From the NCBI RefSeq assembly GCF_040958095.1, contig NC_091193.1:33156614-33220613 (forward strand): a DNA stretch of 64,000 nucleotides, in the 5' to 3' direction. Both the position numbers and the translations under genes were made by a program. The notes under the pieces are model-generated. The model worked only from the letters and a program-made list of their open reading frames with translations. It was not told the DNA's origin and ran no database searches. Position 1 is the stretch's first letter; every line of letters starts with the position of its first letter. This document shows positions 30,778-41,639 of the stretch, in pieces. The DNA comes from Procambarus clarkii (Eukaryota > Arthropoda > Malacostraca > Decapoda > Cambaridae).

Positions 30778-30858
<81 letters not shown>
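30707..30858. repeat. (TATG)n followed by (TA)n microsatellite
   Basis: About 18 TATG-type units (30,711-30,780), then about 38 TA dinucleotides. Open frames on both strands here are artefacts. Confidence 0.98.
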
Positions 30859-30861
<3 letters not shown>

Positions 30862-31153
30862 CACATTTGTCACGACCCTGGGAACACAAGAAAATTACCA
30901 CAATCTGGATATCACTCCACAATAATCCACAACCAGGAAGTCCCCGGTGTTACACACTCACTTACCTTGTGCACTTTAGTAACCACTACTGGATTTCCAC
31001 ATCTGCAAAAAGAATTTCACGAAATGGACAGGAATCATTAATCATCAAAATGAATTCCCTCAAGAATCCCACCAGGGTGGAGCAGAAATATTCTGTGTAA
31101 ACTTGTTCCCGTGTGTATCACTCACACACACACACACACGCACGTACACACAC
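30859..31153. other. Spacer ending in an AC-rich microsatellite
   Basis: No gene. 31,122-31,153 is CA-rich and directly precedes copy B. Confidence 0.5.
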
Positions 31154-32464
31154 ATTGAGCACCTGGAGAGCATTGGGTTTGTAAACAAGCACCAACATGG
31201 GTTCTGGACAGGGAAATCATGCCTAACAAACCTTTTAGAATTCTATGATGAAGTAACAAGGATAAGGCAGGACAGAGAAGGCTGGGCAGACTGCATATTT
31301 CTTGACTGCCAAAAGGCCTTTGATACGGTACCGCACATGAGACTGCTATACAAACTTGAGAGGCAGGCAGGAGTAAGCGGAAAGGCCCTAGTATGGGTGA
31401 AGAACTACCTAACAGGAAGGAGCCAGAGGGTAATGGTAAGGGGCGAAAAGTCGGACTGGCGAACAGTAACAAGTGGAGTACCTCAAGGATCGGTGCTGGG
31501 ACCAATCCTCTTTCTAATTTACGTAAATGATATGTTTACAGGAGTGGAATCATACATGTCAATGTTTGCAGATGACGCAAAATTAATGAGAAGAGTTGTG
31601 ACAGACGAGGATTGTAGGATCCTCCAAGAGGACTTAAACAGGCTGCAGAGATGGTCAGGGAAATGGCTACTGGAGTTTAACACCAGTAAATGTAAAGTTA
31701 TGGAAATGGGATCAGGTGACAGGAGACCAAAGGGGCAGTACACAATGAAGGGGAACAGCCTACCTATAACGATTCGAGAAAGAGACCTCGGAGTGGATGT
31801 GACACCTAATCTAACTCCTGAGGCACATATAAAATAGGATAACGACAGCAGCGTACTCTACACTGGCGAAAATTAGAACTTCATTCAGAAACCTAAATGA
31901 GGAAGCTTTTAGGGCGCTTTACACTGCCTACGTGAGACCCGTCTTAGAGTATGCCGCGCCATCATGGAGCCCCCACCTGAAGAAACACATAAAGAAACTG
32001 GAGAAGGTTCAGAGGTTTGCGACGAGGCTTGTCCCAGAGTTACGAGGGATGAGATATGAAGAGCGGCTGAAGGAACTGAACCTTACGACACTTGAGAAAA
32101 GAAGGGAGAGAGGAGATATGATAGGGACATATAAAATACTCAGGGGAATTGACAAAGTGGAAATAGATGAAATGTTCACACGTAATAACAACAGAACGAG
32201 GGGACATGGGTGGAAACTGGAAACTCAGATGAGTCACAGAGATGTTAGGAAGTTTTCTTTTAGCGTGAGAGTAGTAGAAAAATGGAATGCACTTGGGGAA
32301 CAGGTTGTGGAAGCAAATACTATTCATACTTTTAAAACTAGGTATGATAGGGAAATGGGACAGGAGTCATTGCTGTAAACAACCGATAGCTAGAAAGGCG
32401 GGATCCAAGAGTCAATGCTCGATCCTGCAAGCACATATAGGTGAGTACATATAGGTGAGTACAC
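31154..32464 (+). mobile_element. CR1-like LINE copy B: reverse transcriptase, 5'-truncated
   Basis: The frame begins in the RT fingers (NKHQHGFWTGKSCLTNLLEF) and is open to 31,837. It shows FLDCQKAFDTVPH (first catalytic Asp), SGVPQGSVLGPILFLIYVND and FADDAKL (the catalytic DD pair). An AAAA run at 31,831-31,834 (AAA in copy A) adds one base and shifts the frame; the protein then continues as RITTAAYSTLAKIRTSFR through 31,932-32,378 to the stop. Apart from this single-base change the RT half is intact. The 3' UTR and the ATATAGGTGAGTAC double tail lead into ACACACAC. It was probably inserted into the AC microsatellite that also borders its 5' side. Confidence 0.88.
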
Positions 32465-33239
32465 ACACATGTATGTCTGTCTACACCAGACCAAGTCCCA
32501 CTGGACTGACAAGATGACAACAAGGGTGATAATCTCGTGCGTCCACACTTCACTTCACCTCTACAGGTACTCTTAGTGACAATGCGATGGAACACCTGAC
32601 CATGAATTCAGGCTTAGAGAAATATAATCACCAGAAACACACACACAAGGTACTTACTCTCACACAACCGGCTACATACACTCATACAATCGTCCTACCA
32701 TACAACAGGCACCTGCTGTAGTTGACTGACTCAAGGCGGAGGAAGCTGGCTGGCGTGGTACCTCACGTGGTATCGTTCGTACAGAGATGACTTAGCGCGT
32801 CTTTCGAACCCTCCATCACAACACACGGCTCGGTTCGCACCCCCGACCCACCGGTGAAGCGCATGTTCATACACAGATGACGCACACAACGTATAGTCAT
32901 ACCCAAACATGGAAAATCTGCCTTAAAACACTGACACGAATTTTCCCATTACCATCGACTGCTACAGAGCACTAACAGGAATTAGAATGGCTATATTCAC
33001 TGGAGTCGGGATTTACGAGTTTGTTGTTGCTCGTATGCAAATTACCCACCTCCCAGATCTCTACCCACTGTACACAATGTCTCTCTCCCTTTCGAACGAG
33101 GACTTCGGCCGGATTCTGCTGCGGTCGATGTCGTAGACGAAGCAGAAGAGTAGTCAAGCCACTACGATGCCCTATACTCAATTTGGGCGAGTGAGCACAG
33201 CTAGCGTCATGTCAAGGTGGTGGCTGCTTCCAGAATGAG
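32465..33239. other. Non-coding, nothing recognised
   Basis: Mixed sequence with short frames; no gene or repeat family recognised. Confidence 0.4.
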
Positions 33240-33430
33240 TTCCTTGAGGCAGGGACCAGGGACGCCGCCGGTTCCCGCATCCTCCTCGAAAGAACCAATC
33301 AGAGGGAGACACACAGGTGCCTACCTCTCTCAACCAATCAGCGACGGTGTAGCATGGCCTTAGGACGACTTCAAGATGGCCGCTCCAACATGGCGGCCCA
33401 AGATGGATGCCTGCCGTTCCCATGGCGACG
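33240..33430. promoter_or_regulatory. Possible promoter: two CCAAT boxes and YY1-type sites
   Basis: GC-richer than its surroundings. AACCAATCAG occurs twice (about 33,293 and 33,333), 40 bp apart. About 40 bp further are AAGATGGCCGC, AACATGGCGGC and AAGATGG (33,372-33,406), the last two close to the YY1 consensus AAGATGGCGGC. CCAAT boxes upstream of YY1-type sites is an arrangement of some TATA-less promoters. A 69-codon plus-strand frame starts at the second ATGGCGGC, and a 101-codon minus-strand frame overlaps. Neither is recognised, so direction and target are unknown. Confidence 0.35.
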
Positions 33431-33744
33431 ATGCTGGAGCTAGCGGGAGGCCCACGCTCACACCATGCAGCTGGCGGTTCCAAGCAAATCTTATCTTAAT
33501 CCAAGCTTTCAATGAAAAGATGCTATTAATATATGTCTGTCCACAGACGTGCTACCCGGCCTGGGTGGCATATCTGGAATGCTGATGACTGGGGCTCTCA
33601 CATGAGTCCAAACTCAAGATGTTTCGGGTACTGGTTACCAAACTTAAGTCCGCGCACTTAACAAGTGCACTTAAGAAGTGTATTGGCTGCCACAGGCAGA
33701 AGAGCACCATTGTAAGTGAACTGGTGCACCATTCCCCTCACAGA
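33431..33744. other. Non-coding, nothing recognised
   Basis: No feature recognised between the promoter-like block and LINE copy C. Confidence 0.35.
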
Positions 33745-36700
33745 AAAGTAAAATAAATGACATGATCTCGGATGCAATCTTTCCAGTGAGGTACCAAGTG
33801 ATAAGAAAATATAGGACACAGAGCTAGGGAGGGGGAGTGGCACTCCTAATAAAGCGGAAATGAAAGTTTGAAGACCTGGAAAATCCAGGTACTAATGAAA
33901 GCACAAGCTTTCATTAGACTCTGACAGCAGATGGGAATAAGATTGTGATTTTGATAATCTACAATCCCCCATCACACAGTAGAAGGCCCGGGCATGAGTA
34001 TGACGACAACAACAAGGCATGCATAGATGAGCTGCAGAAGGCACCACCAACAACACACAAAATGAGAGCGAAACTTCTGGTCATGGGGGGAACTCAATCA
34101 TGGAGAGATCAGCCGGAAATCTAGGAATTTCCGTGGTGGGGAGGAAACGTTGGGAGCAAAAGTAGTAGACGTTATAGACAGGAATTTCCTAATACAGCAT
34201 GTGAAGGAAGACACAAGGGAAAGTGGAGGGGGAATACACCGAGCCTATTAGACATGATTTTTACCCAGAACGTAGAAGACATCGAGAATTTGGAATATAA
34301 AATAATTCCATTAGCCAGTGACCATTATGTCCTAGTCTTTGACTACATGATGGAACTTAAGATTATGACCACGAGACAAGAGATCTGGGAAAGGAGAGTT
34401 GACTACAAGAAAGGGGATTACTGGGGGATAAGGGAATACCTGGGTGAAGTGCAGTGGGAGGAAGAAATTAGAGGAAAAACAGTCCAAAATATGATAGCCC
34501 TAGTCGTTATACCAGGGGAATAACCAGGAGAGTATACCAGGGGAATAACCAGGAGAGTATACCAGGGGAATAACCAGGAGAGTATACCAGGGGAATAACC
34601 AGGAGAGTATACCAGGGGAATAACCAGGAGAGTATACCAGGGGAATAACCAGGAGAGTATACCAGGGGAATAACCAGGAGAGTATACCAGGGGAATAACC
34701 AGGAGAGTATACCAGGGGAATAACCAGGAGAGTATACCAGGGGAATAACCAGGAGAGTATACCAGGGGAATAACCAGGAGAGTATACCAGGGGAATAACC
34801 AGGAGAGTATACCAGGGGAATAACCAGGAGAGTATACCAGGGGAATAACCAGGAGAGTATACCAGGGGAATAACCAGGAGAGTATACCAGGGGAATAACC
34901 AGGAGAGTATACCAGGGGAATAACCAGGAGAGTATACCAGGGGAATAACCAGGAGAGTATACCAGGGGAATAACCAGGAGAGTATACCAGGGGAATAACC
35001 AGGAGAGTATACCAGGGGAATAACCAGGAGAGTATACCAGAAGATAAAGGAGGAGATTTCCTCCTGGAAATACCAGGAGGCTGAAGAGAGATTTATACTA
35101 ACAGTAAAGAGAAAAAAAGTTATAATATCCCATGGTTTAATAGACATTGTCAGGAAGCAAAAATGAGAAGCAAGAGGGAGTCGAGGAAGCACAGAAGACA
35201 AAGAACAGAGGACAGGAGGATTAGATCCAACAAAGCTTGGAACGATTACATTACCAATAGAAGGGTATCGAAAACAAATTCTAAGAACGATATTGCGATG
35301 AGAGCGAAAAATCAACCTAAAATACTACACAGCCATATAAGAAGGAAAATGTCGGTGAACGACCAAGTGACAAAAACAAGGTAAACAGAAGGGAGCATAT
35401 ACGGAGAGTGACAACGAAATCTGCGAGGCACTGAATGCCAGCTTCCATGGAGTGTTCACAACCGAGCCTGAGCAGCTCCCATTGTTAGAAGAGATTACCC
35501 TAGATGAAAGACTATCAGATATAGAGGTGACAGCAGAGGAGGTAATGAAACAGCTGACAACACTGAATGCAACTAAAGGAGGTGGACCGGACTATGTATC
35601 ACCGTGGATACTAAAAGAGGCAGTGCAGGCCCTCAGCGTGCCTCTGGCAAGGATCTATAATGAGTCACTTATAACGGGGAGAGTTACCCAGTTGCTGGAA
35701 GAGGATGAATGTGGTACCAATTTTTAAGAAAGGGTAAGGCTAAGACTTGTTGTACAGCTAGAGAGCATTAGTTTTGTAAACAAACATCAACATGGGTTCA
35801 GGGAAGGGAAATCATGCCTAACAAACCTTCTGGAATTCTATGATAAATGACAAGAATTAGTCAGGACAGGAACGGATGGGCAGACTGCATATTTCTGGAC
35901 TGACAAAAAGCCTTTGATACAGTATTGCACATGAGACTGCTATTCAAACTTGAGAGACAAGTAGGAGTAAGCAGAAAGGCCCTAGCATGGGTAAGGAACT
36001 ACCTAACAGGCAGGAGCCAGAAAGTAACGGTAAGGGGCGAGAAGTCAGACTGGCGAGCAGTAACAAGTGGAGTACCTCAAGGATTGGTGCTGGGACCAGT
36101 TATATTTTTAATATACGTAAATGACATGTTTACAGGAGTAGAGTCCTATATGTCGATGTTCGCGGATGAGGCAAAATTAATGAGAAAAGTTGTGACAGAT
36201 GAGGATTGTAGAATCCTCCAAGAGGACTTGAACAAGTTGCAGAGACGGTCAGGAAAGTGGCTACTACTTGAACACAAGCAAATGGGTTAAGGTATGTTAT
36301 CCCATTTCCAAAATTATGGAAATGGGATTAGGTGATAGGAGCCCAAAGGGACAGTACACAATGCAACTGTGAAGATTCGAGAAAGAGACCTGGGAATGGA
36401 TGTAACACCTAATCTAACTCCTGAGGCACATATAAATAGGATAACAACAGCAGCGTACTCTGCACTGGCAAAAGTTTCAGAACATCATTCAGAAACCTAA
36501 GTAAGGAGGCATTTAGGGCGCGTTACACTGCCTATATGAGGCCAGTCATAGAGAATGTTATGCCATCATGGAGTCCCCACCTGAAGAAACACATAAGGAA
36601 ACTGGAAAAGGTTCAGAAGTTTGCGGCTAGGCTCGTCCCAGAGTTACGAGGGATGGGGTATGAAGAGCGCCTAAAGAAACAGAACCTGACGACACTAGAA

Positions 36701-37064
36701 TAAAGAAGGAAGAGGGGAGATATGAAAGGGGCATATAAAATACTCTGGGAGATTGGCCGAGTGGAAACAGAATTTTTTTTTCACTGTACACTAACAGAAC
36801 GAGGGGTCATGGGTGGAAGCTGGAAACTCAGATGAGTCACAGAGATGTTAGGAAGGTTTCTTTTAGCGTGAGAGGAGTGGAAAAATTAAATGAAGTTAGG
36901 AGCAGGTTGTGGAAGCAAACTCTATTCATAATTTTAAAACTAGGTATGATAGGAAAATAAGACAGGAGTCATTGCTATAAACAGCCGGTGGCTAGAAAGG
37001 AGGGATCCAAGAGTCAATGCTCGATCCAGCAAACACAAATAGGTGAGTACAAATAGCTAAGTAC
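33745..37064 (+). mobile_element. CR1-like LINE copy C: near-complete ORF2, heavily mutated
   Basis: Begins in the endonuclease (NDMISDAIFPVRYQVIRK at about 33,755, then GGVALLIK, and YNPPSHSRRPGHEYDDN at about 33,962). It continues through SDHYVLVFDY (34,315), a linker interrupted by a 25-bp minisatellite (34,505-35,039), RSKRESRKHRRQR (35,165), the RT N-terminus (TEPEQLPLLEEITLDERLSD at about 35,460) and, after a deletion near 35,740, the RT core (QHGFREGKSCLTNLLEFYD; TSGVPQGLVLGPVIFLIYVN). The catalytic pair reads FADEAKL, so the second Asp has become Glu. Many frameshifts and stops are present. The 3' end has the AAATAGGTGAGTAC tail and then ACACACAC. Confidence 0.85.
34505..35039. repeat. 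25-bp minisatellite inside LINE copy C, about 21 copies
   Basis: Unit ACCAGGGGAATAACC plus AGGAGAGTAT, almost perfectly homogeneous. Both borders are LINE coding sequence: the left frame ends at CAAAATATGATAGCCCTAG and the right resumes at AGATAAAGGAGGAGATTTCC. The array therefore arose inside the element after or during insertion. The minus-strand 271-codon frame over it is an artefact. Confidence 0.95.
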
Positions 37065-37080
37065 ACACACACACAGATGT

Positions 37081-38272
37081 GTGTATGAGAGATGGGACTT
37101 CGTGACACACTACCAACATGGGTTCAGGGAGGGTAAATCTTGCGTCATAAGTGTAATAGGATTCTACGATCAGGTGACAAAGATTAAACACGAAAGAGAA
37201 GATTGGGCAGACGGCATCTTCTTGGGCCGTCGGAAAGCCTTTGACACAATACCCCATAAAAGGCTGGCACATAAATAGGAGAAACAGGCAAGAGTAACTG
37301 GAAGGGTGCTCCAGTGGGTAAGGGAGTACCTAAGCAATAGGAAACAGAGAGTTACTGTGAGGAGTGAGACCTCAGATTGGCATGAAGTTAAACGCGGAGT
37401 CCCACGGGGTTCTTTACTCGGACGTATCCTGATTTGTATATACGTAAATGATCTCCCAAAGGGTATAGACTCATTCCTCTCAATGTTTGCCGACTAGTCA
37501 AAATTATGAGAAGGATTAAAATAGAGGAGGATAGCATGAGCTTCAAGAAGACCTAGACAAATTGAAAGTCAAATCTCTCAAATTGAAAGAGAGTCAGAGA
37601 GAAAGACATGGGGGTTGATATCAGGCCAGACTTGTCATCTGAAGCCCATATCAAGAAGATAACATCAGCGGCATACGCCAGGTTGGCTAACATAAGAACG
37701 GCATTTAGAAACTTGTGTAAGGAATCATTCAGAACCTTGTATACCACTTATGTCAGACCAATCCTGGAGTATGCAGCTTCAGCATGGAGTCCATATCTTG
37801 TCAAACATTAGACTGAACTGGATAAGGTTCAAAGGTTTGCCACCAGACTAGTATCCGAACTGAAGGGTGTGAGCTACAAGGCGAGACTATGGGAATAAAA
37901 CCTCACGTCGCTGGAAGAGTTAGAGAGAACACGATCACCACATACAAGATTCTCAAAGGAATTTATAGGGTAGATAAAGACAGGCTATTTAACACCAGAG
38001 GGCACACGCACTAGGGGACGCAGGTGGAAACTGAATGCCCAAATGAGGCACAGAGATATTAGAAAGAACTTTTTTAGTGTCAGAGTAGTTAACAAAAGGA
38101 ATGCATTAGGCAGTGATGTGGTGAAGGTAAACTCCATATTGAGTTTCAAATACAGATATGACAGAGCACAATATGCTCAGGAATCTGTACACAGGTTGGT
38201 TGATTGACAGTTGAGAGGCGGGACCAATGAGCCTACGCTGAACCCCCGCAAGCACAACTAGGTGAGTAAGCA
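37081..38272 (+). mobile_element. CR1-like LINE copy D, older and diverged
   Basis: Follows copy C after a short CA microsatellite. The RT is recognisable as THYQHGFREGKSCVISVIGF, RKAFDTIPHKRLAHK, RSETSDWHEVKRGVPRGSLL, YVNDLPKGIDSFLSMFAD and, after a break, YVRPILEYAASAWSPYL. There are in-frame stops after AHK and FAD, and frameshifts near 37,500-37,620 and after 37,811. The 3' end has AACTAGGTGAGTA followed by AGCACACAAAC. It belongs to a subfamily distinct from A-C. Confidence 0.8.
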
Positions 38273-38437
38273 CACAAACGCACAAATATATATATAATGG
38301 TAAAATATTGTTTAATATCACAACATGTTGAAACAGTACGAGCTTCTTGAATGCGTAAGAAATAGCTTCAGTATTGAATGCAAGTGGATAATTTCCGAGC
38401 GAGCTTCCTGCCCTCCACGTCTGCCCAACTTGAAGTA
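38273..38437 (-). other. Probable 3' UTR side of the ENPP-like gene
   Basis: Between the stop codon at 38,438 and the end of LINE copy D. It carries a short TA run. No polyadenylation signal is assigned. Confidence 0.35.
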
Positions 38438-38629
38438 TCATTTGCTGAGACTAGTGCCATCAGTGCGGAGTCTGTTCCACCAGCTCTCATCTCCCCAGAT
38501 ATTAGAATGGATTCTCAGTTGCAGTCGCAGGCGATCTTCATCTTGCATATCCGGGAAGACCTGCAGGCCAGCGATCATCTCCACGTCGCGCACCTTGGCG
38601 CTGTTCTCTCGCGCGTAGCTCCGGCCGTC
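38438..38629 (-). CDS. ENPP-like gene, last coding exon
   Basis: The minus strand has a strong acceptor (TGACCTGCCCTACAG, exon starting at 38,629) followed by 63 codons and TGA at 38,440-38,438. The peptide contains DGRSYARENSAKVRDVEMIA then GLQVFPDMQDEDRLRLQLR and ends SLSK. ARVRDVE-type text followed by an aromatic FPD and an LRL helix is the hallmark of the C-terminal end of ectonucleotide pyrophosphatase/phosphodiesterases. There the inactive nuclease-like domain closes the protein. The exon is phase 0 and joins cleanly to the exon at 48,946-49,096 (NCL then DGRS). It lacks the W-x-E-E stretch of vertebrate ENPPs, which I believe is usual in arthropod paralogues. Confidence 0.75.
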   Translation of the reverse strand, partial: DGRSYARENSAKVRDVEMIAGLQVFPDMQDEDRLRLQLRIHSNIWGDESWWNRLRTDGTSLSK

Positions 38630-38951
38630 CTGTAGGGCAGGTCACAGGTATTAGTATTCTGGGCTCCTGCTTAAATGAAAATATGTCGTGAGCGTGAAAA
38701 CACGACACAGCTGCAGTATACATCACACAGGAACACGGCTACATAAGCTATCATTACATAACAGGTAGAACAATATAACAAAGTTGTAGACAGAATCACT
38801 TCAACACTTTGGAACACCAGAGACGGAGGATGCTTTTTGGTGATGGGAGGAGATGGGCAGAGAAAGGGATAGGGAAGGATAGATGAGACATGGGGGAGAT
38901 TGGCTAAAAGTGGGGAGAGACCCGGGCCAAACAGGGACACCCCCCTCCCTC

Positions 38952-39203
38952 CCTATCTTGAGGTTATCTTGAGATGATTTCGGGGCTTTTAGTGTCCCCG
39001 CGGTCCGGTCCTCGACCAGGCCTCCACCCCCAGGAAGCAGCCCGTGACAGCTGACTAACACCCAGGTACCTATTTTACTGCTAGGTAACAGGGGCATAGG
39101 GTGAAAGAAACTCTGCCCATTGTTTCTCGCCGGCGCCTGGGATCGAACCCAGGACCACAGGATCACAAGTCCCGCGTGCTGTCTGCTCGGCCGACCGGCT
39201 CCC
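38952..39203 (-). repeat. tRNA-derived SINE, Thr(TGT)-like head
   Basis: Same body as 6,317-6,565 and 43,623-43,870, inverted. The head has a perfect B box (GGTTCGATCCC) and anticodon loop CTTGTGA, reading TGT. Confidence 0.9.
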
Positions 39204-39367
39204 TTAGCAATATATAATTTATTAACATAAACAATAATGTAAACAATGCATCATCATCATAACAGAAATGCTTTCAACCAAAAATACATTTACAGGAATA
39301 AACAGTTTAAGGTCCCGAAGCTCTCCTGATACAACCAGTACCAGGTGACCTCACAGCTTCTATTTTC

Positions 39368-39640
39368 CTGACCTCTGTATCACTGTAGGTGACTGACCTC
39401 TGTATCACTGTAGGTGACTGACCTCTGTATCACTGTAGGTGACTGACCTCTGTATCACTGTAGGTGCCTGACCACTGTATCACTGTAGGTGCATGAGCAC
39501 TGTATCACTGTATATGTCGTACCACTGTATCCCTGTAGGTACCTGACTACTGTACCACTATATATACTGGACCACTGTGTCACTGTTGGTGCGTGGCCAC
39601 TGTATCATTGTAGGTACCTGACCACTGTATCAGGTACCTA
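39368..39640. repeat. Degenerate 25-bp minisatellite, about 10 copies
   Basis: Unit CCTCTGTATCACTGTAGGTGACTGA. The first four copies are nearly identical and later ones drift (CCACTGTATC...). Confidence 0.9.
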
Positions 39641-40965
39641 CAAAGAGCTTGACAAACTTTGGATGCGACGGAAGTGCGTCCGTGAGCTCCGGAGATTGGA
39701 GGATCTGGGGGCCTCGCTCAGTGGATTTTGAGCAGCCATCGCAGTCTACAATTGTCGCAGAGGACCAGTATACTCCTGAGGAGTACCAGAAGCCGAGTTT
39801 AGTGAGAAAAGAAGGCCAAGAACTCGTCGGCAACGGGAGGAAAGCGGTGACTTAGGAGATCAAGTTGGCCCCCGTGAGTTCACCTTGGTATGACAAGCAG
39901 TGCTGCAGTGACTGGGTCACATCTACTGAGATTCTGGAGGGAAGACACCGTCTCTAGATCCAAGAGAAAATGTCTCGTTGAAGGAGCGAGTGTGTACAGT
40001 GACAGGCTCAGTGACCACTGGTTGAACCAGTTTGAAAAACCTGAACTCAGGGAAGTAGTACGGTGAAGACGCTATTTCTCCACGACACCTGAGGGCCTGT
40101 AACACGCTGCCAGAACGCCGTGGAGTAGCGACCTCCGAACGGTGAACCTTCTACCATTAGCAGCGGTTTCACCCGTGGTTTGACTAAAGGGCTCCCAGGG
40201 CGATCAGTGGCACCCGGGTGAGTGGGAGCAGAGACGTGAGGCAGTGAGTATTGGTATGGTCCTCATCTTAGGGACCAAGTGACTCTAGTAAGCCACGTGA
40301 GTCAAACAGACTAACCTCTTCCGCAGCCCATCCCCCTGTAACACTGGCCACTGTCAGCCTCTCATGACCTCTTGTCTATCGTCTCTCTAACTTTCTATGA
40401 CATGGATCAGCCATGAGGTGAGCCAACTAGAACTCTGCTTCTCAAAGAGAGATCGTCGCTGCTCTCACTCGTGGGTTGGTCTTTCTCTTCCGTCTCAATT
40501 CTAAGCTTGTACTGTACGAGGGCAGACTGCTCTCTCTCTCTCTCACTCCTCGTGACGACTACCGACCCATCCCGCGGTAGACTGTCATGAGTGACCTCTC
40601 ATTGAGCTACAGTTTGTGAGAAAAGTAGCTCCCTCAAAAACTTCCATCACCCATAAATTCCTTAATACAACCAGCAGTAATAAATCACTGTTGTTGTTGT
40701 ATTAATCAACACAAATTAAATTATATTAGTTAGCTCTGAAGGGATGGCATACACGACAAATTTTCTTTATAAAACGAGCAATTAATGTTGTCATGTTGCC
40801 TTATTATCTCACACACAAAATATTATTTCTTAATTTAACTCTAAAGCAACAGTCTTTACTGTTGCTTTAACAGGTTATTAATGAGAATGTATCTGGGGAG
40901 GCGTCCCTGGAGGAGGGGAAGGAGACGTTTACTGTTGCTCAAGCAGCAGCAGCACCTGCAACTAC
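39641..40965. other. Intronic sequence without recognised gene
   Basis: A plus-strand frame to 39,731 reads YKELDKLWMRRKCVRELRRL, of coding-like charge pattern but unrecognised; another overlaps at 39,649-39,855. A CT microsatellite lies at about 40,530. It may contain an old retroelement. Confidence 0.35.
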
Positions 40966-41580
40966 CACATGGTCCGTGAGGAGACCAAGGACGTCATTAC
41001 CACACATGGTCCGTGAGGAGACCAAGGACGTCATTACCACACATGGTCCGTGAGGAGACCAAGGACGTCATTACCACACATGGTCCGTGAGGAGACCAAG
41101 GACGTCATTACCACACATGGTCCGTGAGGAGACCAAGCACGTCATTACCACACATGGTCCGTGAGGAGACCACGGACGTCATTACCACACATGGTCCGTG
41201 AGGAGACCAAGGACGTCATTACCACACATGGTCCATAAGGAGACCAAGGACGTCATTACCACACATGGTCCGTGAGGAGACCAAGGACGTCATTACCACA
41301 CATGGTCCATGAGGAGACCAAGGACGTCATTACCACACATGGTCCGTGAGGAGACCACGGACGTCATTACTCCACATGGTCCATAAGGAGACCAAGGACG
41401 TCATTACCACACATGGTCCGTGAGGAGACCAAGGACGTCATTACCACACATGGTCCATGAGGAGACCAAGGACGTCATTACCACACATGGTCCGTGAGGA
41501 GACCAAGGACGTCATTACCACACATGGTCCGTGAGGAGACCAAGGACGTCATTACCACACATGGTCCGTGAGGAGACCAC
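40966..41580. repeat. 37-bp minisatellite, about 16-17 copies
   Basis: Unit ACATGGTCCGTGAGGAGACC plus AAGGACGTCATTACC with a few point variants (CCATGAGG, CCATAAGG, ACGGACG). Confidence 0.97.
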
Positions 41581-41639
41581 GGCAGCTAAACTGTACGATA
41601 ATCCTCAGTAAGAAATTCCTGTCAATTAGTTTTCATTCG

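Noticed and set aside
30658-31041. Tyr/Ile/Val repeat frames over the TATG/TA tract
   Set aside because: Microsatellite translation.
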